A DNA stretch of 64,000 nt from Flavobacterium terrigena (GTDB lineage: Bacteria > Bacteroidota > Bacteroidia > Flavobacteriales > Flavobacteriaceae): positions 124,001 through 188,000 of the forward strand of contig NZ_FNYA01000002.1 of assembly GCF_900108955.1 (NCBI RefSeq). Direction: 5' to 3'. Within the stretch, counting starts at the first letter, position 1. Every line of letters starts with the position of its first letter. The position numbers and the translations under genes are program-made. The notes under the pieces are model-generated. The model was not told the DNA's origin, searched no databases, and saw only the letters and a list, made by a program, of their open reading frames with translations. Below are positions 9,670 through 19,170 of the stretch, one piece after another.

Positions 9670-12084
9670 ATGAAAAAACTACTTACATTCTTGTTTTTAG
9701 GCATGAGTTTTTCAGCTGTCAAGGCTCAAGAAAACGTAACTTACCAAAAACCACCCAAGGAAATTTTAGAATTAGCAGATTATCAACGAGCGCCTTCTGT
9801 AAACATGGATTCTAAAAAAGAATACCTATTATTAAGTTACAGAAATACGTATAAAACACTTGACGATTTAAATCAAGAAGAAATGCGTTTAGGTGGTTTA
9901 CGAATTAATCCGATTACGAATATTTCGAGCACTGTTACTTATATTAATAATTTGAAATTAAGAAAAGTAAAAGATAAAAACGAAATTCAAGTAAAAGGTT
10001 TACCTGAAAATGCAAGAATTACAAATGTAAGTTGGTCGCCAAACGAAAAGAAAATTGCATTCACAAATACCACAAATTCTGGTGTAGAATTATGGATTAT
10101 AGATGTGGTTTCTGCAACTGCAAACAAAATTACTTCTGATAATTTGAATGCGAATTTAGGAAGTCCGTTCAATTGGATGAATGACAATGAAACATTATTG
10201 GTTAAATTGTTACCAAAAAACAGAAAAGCTTTAATTGACGATAAAAAAAGTTTACCAAAAGGACCAACGGTTTCTACTGCTGATGGTTCAAAATCGCAAA
10301 ACAGAACTTTTCAAGATTTATTAAAAAACAAAACAGACGAAGCTAATTTCGAATCGTTAGTGACTTCTGAATTATATAAAATTTCAATTTCTGGAAAATC
10401 AGAATTATTCAAAGCTGCAGATATTTATGCTGGAGAAAGTTTTTCGCCAGATGGAAAATATTTAATGTTAACTACAATTCAAAAACCTTTCTCATACATT
10501 GTTCCATTAAGCAGATTTCCACAAAAAACAACAATTTATGATGTTTCTGGAAAAGAAATTAAAACTGTAAACGAAGTTCCTTTAAACGAAATTATGCCAA
10601 AAGGTTTTTCTTCTGTACGAAAAGGAAAAAGAAATATGGGTTGGAGAGCTGACAAAGCTGCAACTTTATCATATGTTGAAGCATTAGACGAAGGAGATCA
10701 AGCAAAAGCAGTTCCTTTTAGAGATGAAATTTTTGTTTGGGAAGCGCCTTTTACAAACGCAGCAACTTCTTTCTTTAAAACGAAACAACGTTATGGCGGA
10801 ATTATGTGGGGAAATGACAATTATGCTATTGTTTACGACAGTTGGTACGATACTAGAAATTCAAAAACGTATTTAGTAAATCCGTCAAATACATCAGCTG
10901 AAGCGAAAATTATTTCAGACAGAAATTCGCAAGATATTTATTCAGATCCAGGAGATTTTGAAACGAAAAGAAATGAATTCAACAAATATGTTTTAGCTAT
11001 TGAAAATGATAATGCCTACTTAATTGGAAATGGTTTCACTAAAAACGGACAATTCCCTTTTATTGATGAATTTAATTTAAAAACACAAAAAACAAAACGT
11101 TTATATACTTCAACTTATACAGATAAAAAAGAAGATTTATTATCTGTTGAAGATTTCAAAAAAGGCGAAGTTTTAGTGATGATTCAATCGAAAAATGAAT
11201 ATCCAAACTATTTTATGAGAAACATTAAATCTAAAAATAGTTTAACACAAATTACAGCTTTCGCGAATCCGTTTGTGAGCATTAAAAATGTATATAAAGA
11301 AGTTATTAAGTATAAAAGAAAAGATGGTGTTGAACTTTCAGGAACATTATATTTACCAGCAAATTATGATAGAACTGCAAAAAAAGAGAAGTTACCATTA
11401 TTAATTTGGGCTTATCCAGCAGAATTTAAAGATAAAAACTCGGCAGGTCAAAGTGATAAAAACCCTAATGAATTTACCTTTCCAAACTACGGTTCATTTG
11501 TATATTGGGTAACTAAAGGTTATGCCGTTTTAGATGATGCTTCTTTCCCAATTATTGGTGAAGGAACTACAGAACCAAATGATACTTTTATTCCACAATT
11601 GGTTTCGAATGCAGAAGCAGCAATTGATGCAGTTGACAAATTAGGCTTTATCAATAGAAAAAAAGTGGCTGTTGGCGGACACAGTTATGGTGCATTTATG
11701 ACTGCGAATTTATTAACCCATTCTAATTTATTTGCTTGTGGAATTGCGCGAAGTGGTGCTTACAACAGAACATTAACGCCGTTTGGATTCCAAAGTGAGC
11801 AACGTAATTTTTGGGATGTTCCTGAAGTTTATGCAGGAATGTCGCCATTTAACACGGCTGACAAAATGAAAACACCATTATTATTAGTTCATGGTGATGC
11901 CGATAACAATCCAGGAACTTTTACTTTACAATCTGAGCGTTATTTTCAAGCTTTAAAAGGTTTAGGAGCTCCAGTAAGATTGGTTTTATTACCAAAAGAA
12001 GCACATGGTTACGCAGCCAAAGATAATATTTTACACTTATTATGGGAACAAGATCAGTTCTTAGAAAAGTATCTAAAAAACTAA
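9670..12084 (+). CDS. Exported S9 family peptidase (prolyl-oligopeptidase/glutamyl-endopeptidase type)
   Basis: 804 residues with a signal peptide (cleavage after VKAQ). The N-terminal two thirds are a beta-propeller-like region (WSPNEKKIAFTN, FSPDGKYLML); the C-terminal alpha/beta-hydrolase domain carries the triad Ser672 (GGHSYGAFM), Asp745 (HGDADNNP) and His779 (KEAHGYAA). The overall form, close to GHSYGAFM and EAHGY, matches the S9C/S9D exported peptidases of Bacteroidota that act on peptides in the periplasm. Single-gene transcript between a promoter at 9612 and a terminator at 12092. Confidence 0.93.
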   Translation: MKKLLTFLFLGMSFSAVKAQENVTYQKPPKEILELADYQRAPSVNMDSKKEYLLLSYRNTYKTLDDLNQEEMRLGGLRINPITNISSTVTYINNLKLRKVKDKNEIQVKGLPENARITNVSWSPNEKKIAFTNTTNSGVELWIIDVVSATANKITSDNLNANLGSPFNWMNDNETLLVKLLPKNRKALIDDKKSLPKGPTVSTADGSKSQNRTFQDLLKNKTDEANFESLVTSELYKISISGKSELFKAADIYAGESFSPDGKYLMLTTIQKPFSYIVPLSRFPQKTTIYDVSGKEIKTVNEVPLNEIMPKGFSSVRKGKRNMGWRADKAATLSYVEALDEGDQAKAVPFRDEIFVWEAPFTNAATSFFKTKQRYGGIMWGNDNYAIVYDSWYDTRNSKTYLVNPSNTSAEAKIISDRNSQDIYSDPGDFETKRNEFNKYVLAIENDNAYLIGNGFTKNGQFPFIDEFNLKTQKTKRLYTSTYTDKKEDLLSVEDFKKGEVLVMIQSKNEYPNYFMRNIKSKNSLTQITAFANPFVSIKNVYKEVIKYKRKDGVELSGTLYLPANYDRTAKKEKLPLLIWAYPAEFKDKNSAGQSDKNPNEFTFPNYGSFVYWVTKGYAVLDDASFPIIGEGTTEPNDTFIPQLVSNAEAAIDAVDKLGFINRKKVAVGGHSYGAFMTANLLTHSNLFACGIARSGAYNRTLTPFGFQSEQRNFWDVPEVYAGMSPFNTADKMKTPLLLVHGDADNNPGTFTLQSERYFQALKGLGAPVRLVLLPKEAHGYAAKDNILHLLWEQDQFLEKYLKN

Positions 12085-12091
12085 ATAATTT

Positions 12092-12132
12092 AAAAAAAAT
12101 AGACTTGTAGAAATTTACAAGTCTATTTTTTT
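12092..12132. terminator. Bidirectional intrinsic terminator
   Basis: TAGACTTGTA (12100-12109) pairs with TACAAGTCTA (12116-12125), flanked by A- and T-runs. It includes the last codons of the convergent ABC ATPase gene. Confidence 0.88.
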
Positions 12133-13041
12133 TAAGTAAACAATTGAAGTTTTCGAAAGCTCTTTTTCATTTTCAAAAAACACAATTTGATTTTCCGATT
12201 TCGTTTCAATTAAATAATTTTTCCCTTTAAAATAAGAAGCAACAACCTCAACTTTCAAATTTGAAGTTTCTACCATTTGAAATTGATGTGGATATATTAA
12301 TTGAAGTTTCCCTTCTATTTCGATTTCATTCACTTCACCAAATAATGCGGCTGTATATTTATGTTTCGGATGAAAATATAAATCTTTTGGCGTAGCTTTT
12401 TCTAAAATTGTTTTGTCTTTTAAAACAATAACCTCATCTGAAAAGGACAACACATCGTTTATATCATGACTGGCAACAATAGTAGTGATTTGTTTTTCTT
12501 TTAAATAGGCAAATATTTTTCTTCTTAAATCGTTTTTCCTAAAATTATCAATGTGCGAAAAAGGTTCATCTAAAAGTAATACTTCTGGTTCTTGAGCTAA
12601 AACTCTCGCTAAAGCCACACGCTGCATTTGTCCACCACTTAAAAATTTTGCTTTAATGTGTTTAAATTCAGCCATTTCAACCAAATCTAATAATTCATCA
12701 ATACGATTTTGCTTTTCTTTCGGATAAAAATTTGAAAGAAATTTACCCACATTCTCACCGACAGTTATAAATGGCATCAAATCAAAATCTTGTGCTAAAT
12801 ACTTCATAAATGGCATTCCTGGCACTAAATGAAATTTCGGTCCTAAAATCTGAATATCGTTCCAAAAGAACGTTCCGTTATCGCAATCTAAAAGACCATA
12901 AATAATTTTTAACAACGAACTTTTTCCACAACCGCTTTCCCCAATTAATGACAATTGTATGCCTTTTTCAACTTTAAAGTCAATGTTTTCAAGGACTGAA
13001 TCGTTTAAATAAGAAAAATTATTTAAGTTTATTTTTAGCAT
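12115..13041 (-). CDS. ABC transporter ATP-binding protein
   Basis: 308 residues. Walker A GESGCGKSS at 34-42, signature LSGGQMQRVALARVLA, Walker B VLLLDEPFSHID and switch His in ASHDIND are all present. After the nucleotide-binding domain (about 1-215) comes a roughly 80-residue C-terminal extension of the regulatory TOBE-like kind seen in import ATPases such as PotA and CysA. No permease or binding-protein gene lies next to it, so the transporter partner is elsewhere or unknown. The last codons lie inside the shared terminator. Confidence 0.9.
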   Translation of the reverse strand: MLKINLNNFSYLNDSVLENIDFKVEKGIQLSLIGESGCGKSSLLKIIYGLLDCDNGTFFWNDIQILGPKFHLVPGMPFMKYLAQDFDLMPFITVGENVGKFLSNFYPKEKQNRIDELLDLVEMAEFKHIKAKFLSGGQMQRVALARVLAQEPEVLLLDEPFSHIDNFRKNDLRRKIFAYLKEKQITTIVASHDINDVLSFSDEVIVLKDKTILEKATPKDLYFHPKHKYTAALFGEVNEIEIEGKLQLIYPHQFQMVETSNLKVEVVASYFKGKNYLIETKSENQIVFFENEKELSKTSIVYLKKIDL

Positions 13042-13100
13042 TATTTATTTATATTTTTTTTTATCTTGCAGCACCCAAAATTATTAAAAATAAACCAACA

Positions 13101-13694
13101 ATGATTAAAAAAATATTTACGCTACTACTAGTTTCTAGTTCATTTATAGCAAGCGCACAAATTGGAATTGAAGCAAATTACGGTATGAATGGTTGTTACG
13201 ACCCAAGTTATAACGCCTTTACACATTACGGAGCAGGTATATCTTATGATATTGACGAAACATTTGGTACGAAATTAGATTTCGGAATGGATGAATTTTC
13301 AATTCAAAACGATTTAAGAGGACAAAAAACTGGAGTAACTAATTTACGAGTTACTGCTCAGGGAATTGTGAATTTAACCAATTTAGCTAATTCTCGTGCG
13401 ATTTTCAATAAGTTTAATATTTTAGCCCATGGTGGTGCTGGAGTATCTTTTCTAAACTCAGATATTCCTGATCATCAAAAAACAGACCATTTATTAAATA
13501 TAGTTTTAGGAGTTACTCCTAGATTTGAAGTTGGTAGAAACTTTTTTTTAACTGCAGATTTTTCTGCTATAGCAAATGTTTCGCAACATTATTTATTTAA
13601 TGGAGAATATGCATATACTGATACTGTAAATTCTTTTACTGGTTTAATGTATAATGCAACTTTTGGTATTGCTTATAAATTCGGAGAAAGATAA
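13101..13694 (+). CDS. Small outer-membrane beta-barrel protein
   Basis: 197 residues with a signal peptide ending IASA-Q. The mature part alternates hydrophobic and polar residues with aromatic strand ends (FGIAYKFGER at the C-terminus), as in 8-stranded OmpA/OmpW-like barrels. No C-terminal peptidoglycan-binding domain. It is divergent from the ABC ATPase gene. Function unknown; probably structural or a porin-like protein. Confidence 0.7.
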   Translation: MIKKIFTLLLVSSSFIASAQIGIEANYGMNGCYDPSYNAFTHYGAGISYDIDETFGTKLDFGMDEFSIQNDLRGQKTGVTNLRVTAQGIVNLTNLANSRAIFNKFNILAHGGAGVSFLNSDIPDHQKTDHLLNIVLGVTPRFEVGRNFFLTADFSAIANVSQHYLFNGEYAYTDTVNSFTGLMYNATFGIAYKFGER

Positions 13695-13710
13695 TTTTAA
13701 AAAATAGTAT

Positions 13711-13743
13711 AAAAAAAAGAGGAACATTGTTCCTCTTTTTTTT
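13711..13743. terminator. Bidirectional intrinsic terminator
   Basis: GAGGAAC (13719-13725) pairs with GTTCCTC (13729-13735), with an A8 run before and a T-run after, between convergent genes. Confidence 0.88.
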
Positions 13744-13761
13744 ATACTTAAATTCTACGAA

Positions 13762-14451
13762 TTAATTTCCGTTTTTAGCGTCTTCAATCATTTTGTCATT
13801 GGCTAAAATAGCGAATTCAACACGTCTATTTTTACCTCTTCCTGCATCTGTGTCATTTGTATCAATTGGATCAGCTTCACCCATTCCAAGTATTGAAAAA
13901 CGAGAACTAGACAAACCTTTACCTGCTAAATAATTTTTCACAGCACCTGCACGTTGTTCAGATAAATTTAAATTATAATCATCTGCACCTTTACTATCAG
14001 TATATCCGTAAATTTTGATATCAGTATCAGGATAGTTTTTAAATACTGGAACTAATTTATCTAAATTAGCTTTTGCAGCTGAAGTTAAAGTAGCTTTATT
14101 AAAATCAAAACGCACTGCATTTTCTCCTAAAACTAAATGTATTCCTTCTCCTACTCTTTCTACTTCTGCTCCTGGTAATTGTTCTTGAATTTCACGGGCT
14201 TGTTTGTCCATCTTTCTTCCAATTAATCCACCAGCAACACCACCAACAACACCACCAATTACAGCTCCTAAAGCACCTTTACCACCTTTACCCAAATTAT
14301 TTCCAAGTACGGCTCCTAAAACTGCTCCACCAGCCGCTCCAATAGCAGCACCTCTTTGAGTTTTATTTGAATTTTTAACTGCTTTACAACTAGTAAACGC
14401 AGAAGAACTTAAGATCAATACACTTAGTCCTATAGCTATTTTCTTTCTCAT
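13762..14451 (-). CDS. OmpA-family lipoprotein with glycine-zipper segment
   Basis: 229 residues. Lipobox AFTSC near residue 21 marks a lipoprotein. Residues 34-80 are a glycine zipper (GAAIGAAGGAVLGAVLG). Residues 110-225 are an OmpA C-terminal domain with the peptidoglycan-binding pattern YGYTDSKGADDYNLNLSEQRA and GKNRRVEF. It would tether the outer membrane to peptidoglycan. It follows the lipocalin-like lipoprotein gene by 11 bases, so the pair is one operon that I also recall from other Flavobacterium genomes. Confidence 0.93.
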   Translation of the reverse strand: MRKKIAIGLSVLILSSSAFTSCKAVKNSNKTQRGAAIGAAGGAVLGAVLGNNLGKGGKGALGAVIGGVVGGVAGGLIGRKMDKQAREIQEQLPGAEVERVGEGIHLVLGENAVRFDFNKATLTSAAKANLDKLVPVFKNYPDTDIKIYGYTDSKGADDYNLNLSEQRAGAVKNYLAGKGLSSSRFSILGMGEADPIDTNDTDAGRGKNRRVEFAILANDKMIEDAKNGN

Positions 14452-14462
14452 AATTAAACTTA

Positions 14463-14939
14463 TTATATTTTATCGAATTGATATACTACTTCTGCACTAT
14501 TGCTTCCAACTGATGCTCTGTCAATTAATTGAAAAGATGTTTCCGTTTGATTCGCAATTTTTAATACATAACCACCAACTGTATGTTTGGCCTTTACACC
14601 TTCGCTTAAAAATTTCATAACAAATTTACCGTCTTTATTAATAAACCATGTGATTTGACTTCCAAAAGCAGCACAATTTGTTTTATTTAATACCATTTCA
14701 CCTGTATTATTGTTTGAAACAAAAGTCCATAAACTTCCTTCAAAACATTTTGCATCAGCAATATTAAATGAAGTAACTTTAAAAACATCAGAACCAACAT
14801 AATTTACCGAAGAAACTATCCAATCTCCTTTTAAAAACCTTTCAGACTTATTGTCTAATTTGGTGTTTGTAACCGTTTGTTTAGGTTTACATGCCAATGC
14901 AAAAACTGACATTACAACAATGAATACAATTTTTTTCAT
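14463..14939 (-). CDS. Lipocalin-like lipoprotein
   Basis: 158 residues, lipobox ALAC with Cys at about residue 17. The body (LKGDWIVSSVNYVGSDVF, then GSLWTFVSNNNTGEMVL, ending SAEVVYQFDKI) resembles the small beta-barrel proteins annotated as lipocalin family in Flavobacteriia, which typically precede an OmpA lipoprotein gene as here. Ligand unknown. First gene of the two-gene leftward operon; divergent from htpG. Confidence 0.75.
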   Translation of the reverse strand: MKKIVFIVVMSVFALACKPKQTVTNTKLDNKSERFLKGDWIVSSVNYVGSDVFKVTSFNIADAKCFEGSLWTFVSNNNTGEMVLNKTNCAAFGSQITWFINKDGKFVMKFLSEGVKAKHTVGGYVLKIANQTETSFQLIDRASVGSNSAEVVYQFDKI

Positions 14940-15101
14940 ATTTAGTTAATTTAAATTTTAACAAATTTAAAAATAATTTAATCAATATAGATTATATAAT
15001 TACAAAATAAACTTACAAAATTAATTATGTCAATTTGTCACTTTTAAAAACTTGGTACTTATTTTGACTCTTCGAAACTATAATTTTAAAACACAAATAC
15101 T

Positions 15102-16982
15102 ATGACATCAGGAAAAATTAATGTTTCGGTTGAAAACATATTTCCCTTAATCAAGAAGTTTTTATATAGTGATCACGAAATTTTCTTGAGGGAATTAATT
15201 TCAAATGGAACCGACGCAACTTTAAAGCTAAAACACCTTACCAGCATCGGCGAAGCAAAAACCGAATACGGCAATCCAATTATTGAAATTAAGATTGACA
15301 AGGAAGGTAAAAAACTTCATATTATCGACCAAGGGATTGGTATGACTTCAGACGAAGTAGAAAAATACATCAATCAACTGGCTTTCTCTGGAGCGGAAGA
15401 ATTTTTAAATAAATATGAAGAATCTGCTAAAGATTCTGGAATAATTGGTCATTTTGGTTTAGGTTTTTATTCTGCCTTTATGGTGGCTTCAAAAGTGGAG
15501 ATTTTCACCAAATCTTTCAAAGATGAACCAGCTGCACATTGGACATGTGATGGAAGTCCAGAATTTACTTTAGAACCCCATTCAAAAACTGATAGAGGAA
15601 CAGAGATTGTTTTACATATCGCCGAAGATTCATTAGAGTTTTTAGAAGAATTTAAAATTCGTGAATTGCTTACAAAGTATAACAAGTTTATGCCTGTGCC
15701 GATTAAATTTGGTACGAAAAAAGAAACGCTTCCAAAACCAGAAGATGCTGGCGATGATTACAAACCAGAATATATTGAGGTAGATAATTTTATCAATAAT
15801 CCGAATCCAGCTTGGACAAAACAACCAACGGAATTAAAAGACGAAGATTATAAAAGTTTCTACAGAGAATTATATCCTTCTCAATTTGAAGAACCTTTAT
15901 TCCACATTCATTTAAATGTTGATTATCCATTCAACTTAACTGGAATTTTATATTTCCCGAAATTAGGTTCAGATTTACAAATTCAGAAAGACAAAATTCA
16001 ATTGTATCAAAATCAAGTATTTGTGACTGATAATGTGGAAGGAATTGTTCCTGAATTTTTATTGATGCTAAAAGGTGTGGTCGATTCTCCGGATATTCCA
16101 TTAAACGTTTCGCGTTCTGGCTTACAATCGGATAGTAATGTAAAGAAAATCTCAAACTACATTACTCGAAAAGTAGCCGATAAATTAAAATCGTTATTCA
16201 ATGAAAACCGTGAAGATTTCGAAGCAAAATGGAACGATATCAAAATTGTTTTAGAATACGGAATGCTTTCTGAACCAAAATTTTATGAAAAAGCTGGTGA
16301 TTTTGTTTTGTATCCAACAACAGAAAACAAACATTATACTTTAGCCGAATTAAAAGAAGCTACGAAGGATTTACAAACAGACAAAGATGGAAAATTAGTT
16401 GTTTTATATGCGTCTAACAAAGATGCACAACACAGTTATATCGACATTGCCAAAGAAAAAGGCTACGAAGTTTTATTGTTAGATTCGCCAATTGTTTCAC
16501 ATTTAATTCAGAAATTAGAATCAGATAACGAGAATTTGACTTTTGCTCGTGTTGATGCGGATCATATTGACAAATTAATTAACAAAGAAGAAACTCAAAT
16601 TTCTAAATTATCGGATAGCGAAAAAGAAACTTTAAAAACATCTTTAGAAGCTGTAATTCCGAAAGCATATTCTGTACAATTAGAATCTTTAGATAGTGAT
16701 GCGACTCCATTTATTATTACGCAACCAGAATTTATGCGTCGTATGAAAGAAATGAGTCAAAGTGGCGGTGGCGGAATGTTCGGAATGAGCAATATGCCAG
16801 AAATGTATAATTTAGTGGTCAATGCCAATTCTGAATTAGCAACTTCAATTTTACAAGCTAAAGATGATGCCCAAAAAGAATTAGTGAAAAACGCTTTAGA
16901 TTTAGCCAAATTATCTCAAGGTTTATTAAAAGGTGAAGAATTGACTGCTTTCGTAAAAAGAAGTTTTGAAACACTGAAATAA
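15102..16982 (+). CDS. htpG: Molecular chaperone HtpG (Hsp90)
   Basis: 626 residues, full length. The GHKL ATPase domain shows ELISNGTDA (in place of the usual ELISNASDA), IDQGIGMT and GHFGLGFYSAFMV. The middle domain has LNVSRSGLQSD, equal to the catalytic-Arg-loop region LNVSREILQ, and the C-terminal dimerisation domain ends at SFETLK. The N-G-T-D-A variant keeps the Asn that binds Mg-ATP. Cytoplasmic, ATP-dependent protein folding. Followed by a copy of the 33-base palindrome acting as terminator. Confidence 0.96.
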   Translation: MTSGKINVSVENIFPLIKKFLYSDHEIFLRELISNGTDATLKLKHLTSIGEAKTEYGNPIIEIKIDKEGKKLHIIDQGIGMTSDEVEKYINQLAFSGAEEFLNKYEESAKDSGIIGHFGLGFYSAFMVASKVEIFTKSFKDEPAAHWTCDGSPEFTLEPHSKTDRGTEIVLHIAEDSLEFLEEFKIRELLTKYNKFMPVPIKFGTKKETLPKPEDAGDDYKPEYIEVDNFINNPNPAWTKQPTELKDEDYKSFYRELYPSQFEEPLFHIHLNVDYPFNLTGILYFPKLGSDLQIQKDKIQLYQNQVFVTDNVEGIVPEFLLMLKGVVDSPDIPLNVSRSGLQSDSNVKKISNYITRKVADKLKSLFNENREDFEAKWNDIKIVLEYGMLSEPKFYEKAGDFVLYPTTENKHYTLAELKEATKDLQTDKDGKLVVLYASNKDAQHSYIDIAKEKGYEVLLLDSPIVSHLIQKLESDNENLTFARVDADHIDKLINKEETQISKLSDSEKETLKTSLEAVIPKAYSVQLESLDSDATPFIITQPEFMRRMKEMSQSGGGGMFGMSNMPEMYNLVVNANSELATSILQAKDDAQKELVKNALDLAKLSQGLLKGEELTAFVKRSFETLK

Positions 16983-17004
16983 TTAGTTCAGCATAACAAC
17001 AAAG

Positions 17005-17044
17005 AATCCTGTAAGAATTTAAAACTCTTGCAGGATTTTTTATT
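17005..17044 (+). terminator. Terminator formed by a 33-base palindrome (copy 1)
   Basis: AATCCTGTAAGA (17005-17016) pairs with TCTTGCAGGATT (17026-17037) with one G-U, loop ATTTAAAAC, then a T-run. Near-identical to 17615-17647 and related to 52475-52507. Confidence 0.9.
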
Positions 17045-17074
17045 ATCTTTAACTTCAATTTTAATTGACTTATT

Positions 17075-17599
17075 ATGAAAAGTACATTTATATATCTAGG
17101 ATTATTATTTGTTGCAGTTAATAGTTGTAAACCTTCAACAAAAACCATTGCTAACGAATTAAAAATCATTTTAGAACCAAAAAGTGGTAGTAAAGTTTCT
17201 GGCTATGCGACTTTTATAGAAAAGAATGGTAAAGTAAAATTTCAAGCTAATATTTCTGGATTAACTCCTGGAACACACGCCATTCACATCCATGAAAAAG
17301 CAGATTGTTCTAGTGCAGATGCCGCTTCAGCAGGCGGACATTGGAATCCGACATTCAAAAGTCATGGAAAATGGGGTTCAGGCGAATGTCATAAAGGTGA
17401 TATTGGAAATTTTGAAGCCGATAAAAATGGTTTTGCCATAATTTCTTTCGAAACTGACGAATGGTGTATTAGCTGCGGCGATCAAACCAAAGATATTTTA
17501 GGAAAAGGTTTAATTGTTCATCAAAATGCCGATGATTTTGTAACACAACCTACTGGAAATGCTGGTGGAAGAGTGGCTTGTTCGGCAATAATTAGATAA
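17075..17599 (+). CDS. Lipoprotein superoxide dismutase, Cu-Zn family
   Basis: 174 residues. Lipobox near VNSC (Cys about 18) implies an envelope lipoprotein. Metal-ligand motifs are seen: HIHEKADC, GGHWNP, CHKGDIGNFEAD, and the C-terminal VHQNADDFVTQPTGNAGGRVAC with the last Cu-binding His and the conserved Arg. It would dismutate superoxide in the periplasm. Odd point: an additional CxxC (WCISCGDQ) sits just before the loop to the last His, in the electrostatic-loop region. Own terminator downstream. Confidence 0.9.
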   Translation: MKSTFIYLGLLFVAVNSCKPSTKTIANELKIILEPKSGSKVSGYATFIEKNGKVKFQANISGLTPGTHAIHIHEKADCSSADAASAGGHWNPTFKSHGKWGSGECHKGDIGNFEADKNGFAIISFETDEWCISCGDQTKDILGKGLIVHQNADDFVTQPTGNAGGRVACSAIIR

Positions 17600-17614
17600 T
17601 TTAAAATCACCGAT

Positions 17615-17654
17615 AATCCTGCAAGAATTTAAAACTCTTGCAGGATTTTTTTTT
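17615..17654 (+). terminator. Terminator formed by a 33-base palindrome (copy 2)
   Basis: AATCCTGCAAGA (17615-17626) pairs perfectly with TCTTGCAGGATT (17636-17647), followed by T9. Differs from copy 1 by one base. A TATATTTG -7-like element (17654-17661) follows directly, before the next gene. Confidence 0.9.
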
Positions 17655-17675
17655 ATATTTGAGAAAAAAATTCAA

Positions 17676-18242
17676 ATGTCTAATAAACCACTACTCTACT
17701 TTAAAAACCATACCGAATGGCGCAATTGGTTGCATGAAAATCATGAAACCCACACGGCAGTGGAATTAGTTTTCTACAGAGTGGATAGCGAATTTGAAAG
17801 TATGCGTTGGGAAGAAGCCGTAAAAGTTGCTATTTGCTATGGTTGGATTGATTCTACAGTTCGAAAATTAGACGATGAGCGCAGAAAACAAACCTTTACA
17901 CCTAGAAAAGACAAAAGCGTTTGGAGCAAAGTCAATAAAAATTACATTGACGAATTGATTGCTAATAATTTAATGCACGAAAAGGGCTTAAAAAAAATTG
18001 AAATTGCCAAGCAAAATGGCTCTTGGGAAAGTTTAGATGCCGTTGAAAATTTAGAAATTCCAGAAGATTTACAAACTGAATTCAACAAGAATAAAATGGC
18101 TCAGGAGAACTATACTAATTTCAGTAAAACTTATAAAAAAAGCTACTTATATTGGCTTAATCAAGCAAAAAGACCCGAAACCAGACAAAATAGAATTATA
18201 GAAATCATTTCGCTTTGCGAAAAAAACATAAAATCGAGATAA
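17676..18242 (+). CDS. YdeI/OmpD-associated family protein
   Basis: 188 residues, cytoplasmic. The family signature is clear: LYFKNHTEWRNWLHENH, ICYGWIDSTVRKLDDERRKQTFTPRKDKSVWS, and a C-terminal segment with LYWLNQAKRPETRQNRI. Relatives are called YdeI or bacteriocin-protection proteins; the biochemical role is unresolved. First of four tightly packed rightward genes (1-base gap to the next). Confidence 0.85.
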   Translation: MSNKPLLYFKNHTEWRNWLHENHETHTAVELVFYRVDSEFESMRWEEAVKVAICYGWIDSTVRKLDDERRKQTFTPRKDKSVWSKVNKNYIDELIANNLMHEKGLKKIEIAKQNGSWESLDAVENLEIPEDLQTEFNKNKMAQENYTNFSKTYKKSYLYWLNQAKRPETRQNRIIEIISLCEKNIKSR

Positions 18243-18243
18243 A

Positions 18244-19170
18244 ATGCCCAAAAAGAATTCCTTTCTAATCTTATTATTTATTTCTGTAATTGGATTTTCC
18301 CAAGAAAAAACCCAACCAATTGCTGCTTTTGATTTTCTAAAAAAATATATCAACGCGAGAGATTTAGCACTTTCTTCAACTCAAGATGAAGTGTATTTTA
18401 CCATTCAAAATACGAACGAAGAAATTTCTGTAATTGCCTTCTCTAAAAAGGAAAACAAAAAATGGACGGAACCAAAATTGATTTCTTTCACTGGAAAACA
18501 CAGGGATATCGAACCATTTTTATCTTCAGACGGATTAAAACTTTACTTTTCTTCGAACCGACCAATACACGATTCAATTTCAGCATCAAAAGATTACGAT
18601 ATTTGGTTTGTGGAAAGAGCAAATTTAAAAAGCGAATGGTCTGCTCCAAAAAATTTAGGTGCACCAGTGAATACAACAAACAATGAATTTTATCCATCAT
18701 TAACTAAATCTGGAAACATATATTTCACTTCAGATGGTTCGAAATCATTAGGAAAAGATGATATATTTTTCAGTAAATGGGAAAAGAATAAATATTCTGA
18801 ACCTATCACATTAGGATTAAATATTAATTCTCCAGGTTATGAATTTAACGCCTTTGTTTCACCAGATGAAAAATTCTTAATTTTCACAGGATACAACAGA
18901 GCTGAAGGTTTAGGAAGTGGCGATTTATATATTAGCCATAAAGATAAAAATGGAGAATGGGAAAAAGCGAAAAATATGGGATCGGAAGTCAATTCACCAT
19001 CGATGGATTATTGTCCGTTTTACGATGCAAAAACCGAAACTTTATACTTTACGAGTAAACGAAATTCTACTTCAAATTTAGGCTTTAAAACTATAGATGA
19101 TTTTGAAAAAGAAATTAATAAATATGAAAATGGTTTAAGTCGAATTTATAAATATATTTTGAAATTATAA
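18244..19170 (+). CDS. Exported PD40/WD40-like beta-propeller protein
   Basis: 308 residues with a signal peptide ending VIGFSQ. Repeats of the PD40 form are seen: EPFLSSDGLKLYFSSNRP, YPSLTKSGNIYFTSDG, AFVSPDEKFLIFTGYN, CPFYDAKTETLYFTSKRN. Similar to the propeller part of TolB and of OmpA-PD40 proteins, but no OmpA domain follows. Likely periplasmic. Its stop overlaps the start of the GNAT gene by 1 base (TAATG), so translation is coupled. Confidence 0.82.
   Translation: MPKKNSFLILLFISVIGFSQEKTQPIAAFDFLKKYINARDLALSSTQDEVYFTIQNTNEEISVIAFSKKENKKWTEPKLISFTGKHRDIEPFLSSDGLKLYFSSNRPIHDSISASKDYDIWFVERANLKSEWSAPKNLGAPVNTTNNEFYPSLTKSGNIYFTSDGSKSLGKDDIFFSKWEKNKYSEPITLGLNINSPGYEFNAFVSPDEKFLIFTGYNRAEGLGSGDLYISHKDKNGEWEKAKNMGSEVNSPSMDYCPFYDAKTETLYFTSKRNSTSNLGFKTIDDFEKEINKYENGLSRIYKYILKL

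Noticed and set aside
14210..14340. Short tandem DNA repeats (ACCACC/GCTCC)
   Set aside because: They encode the glycine zipper of the OmpA-family lipoprotein.
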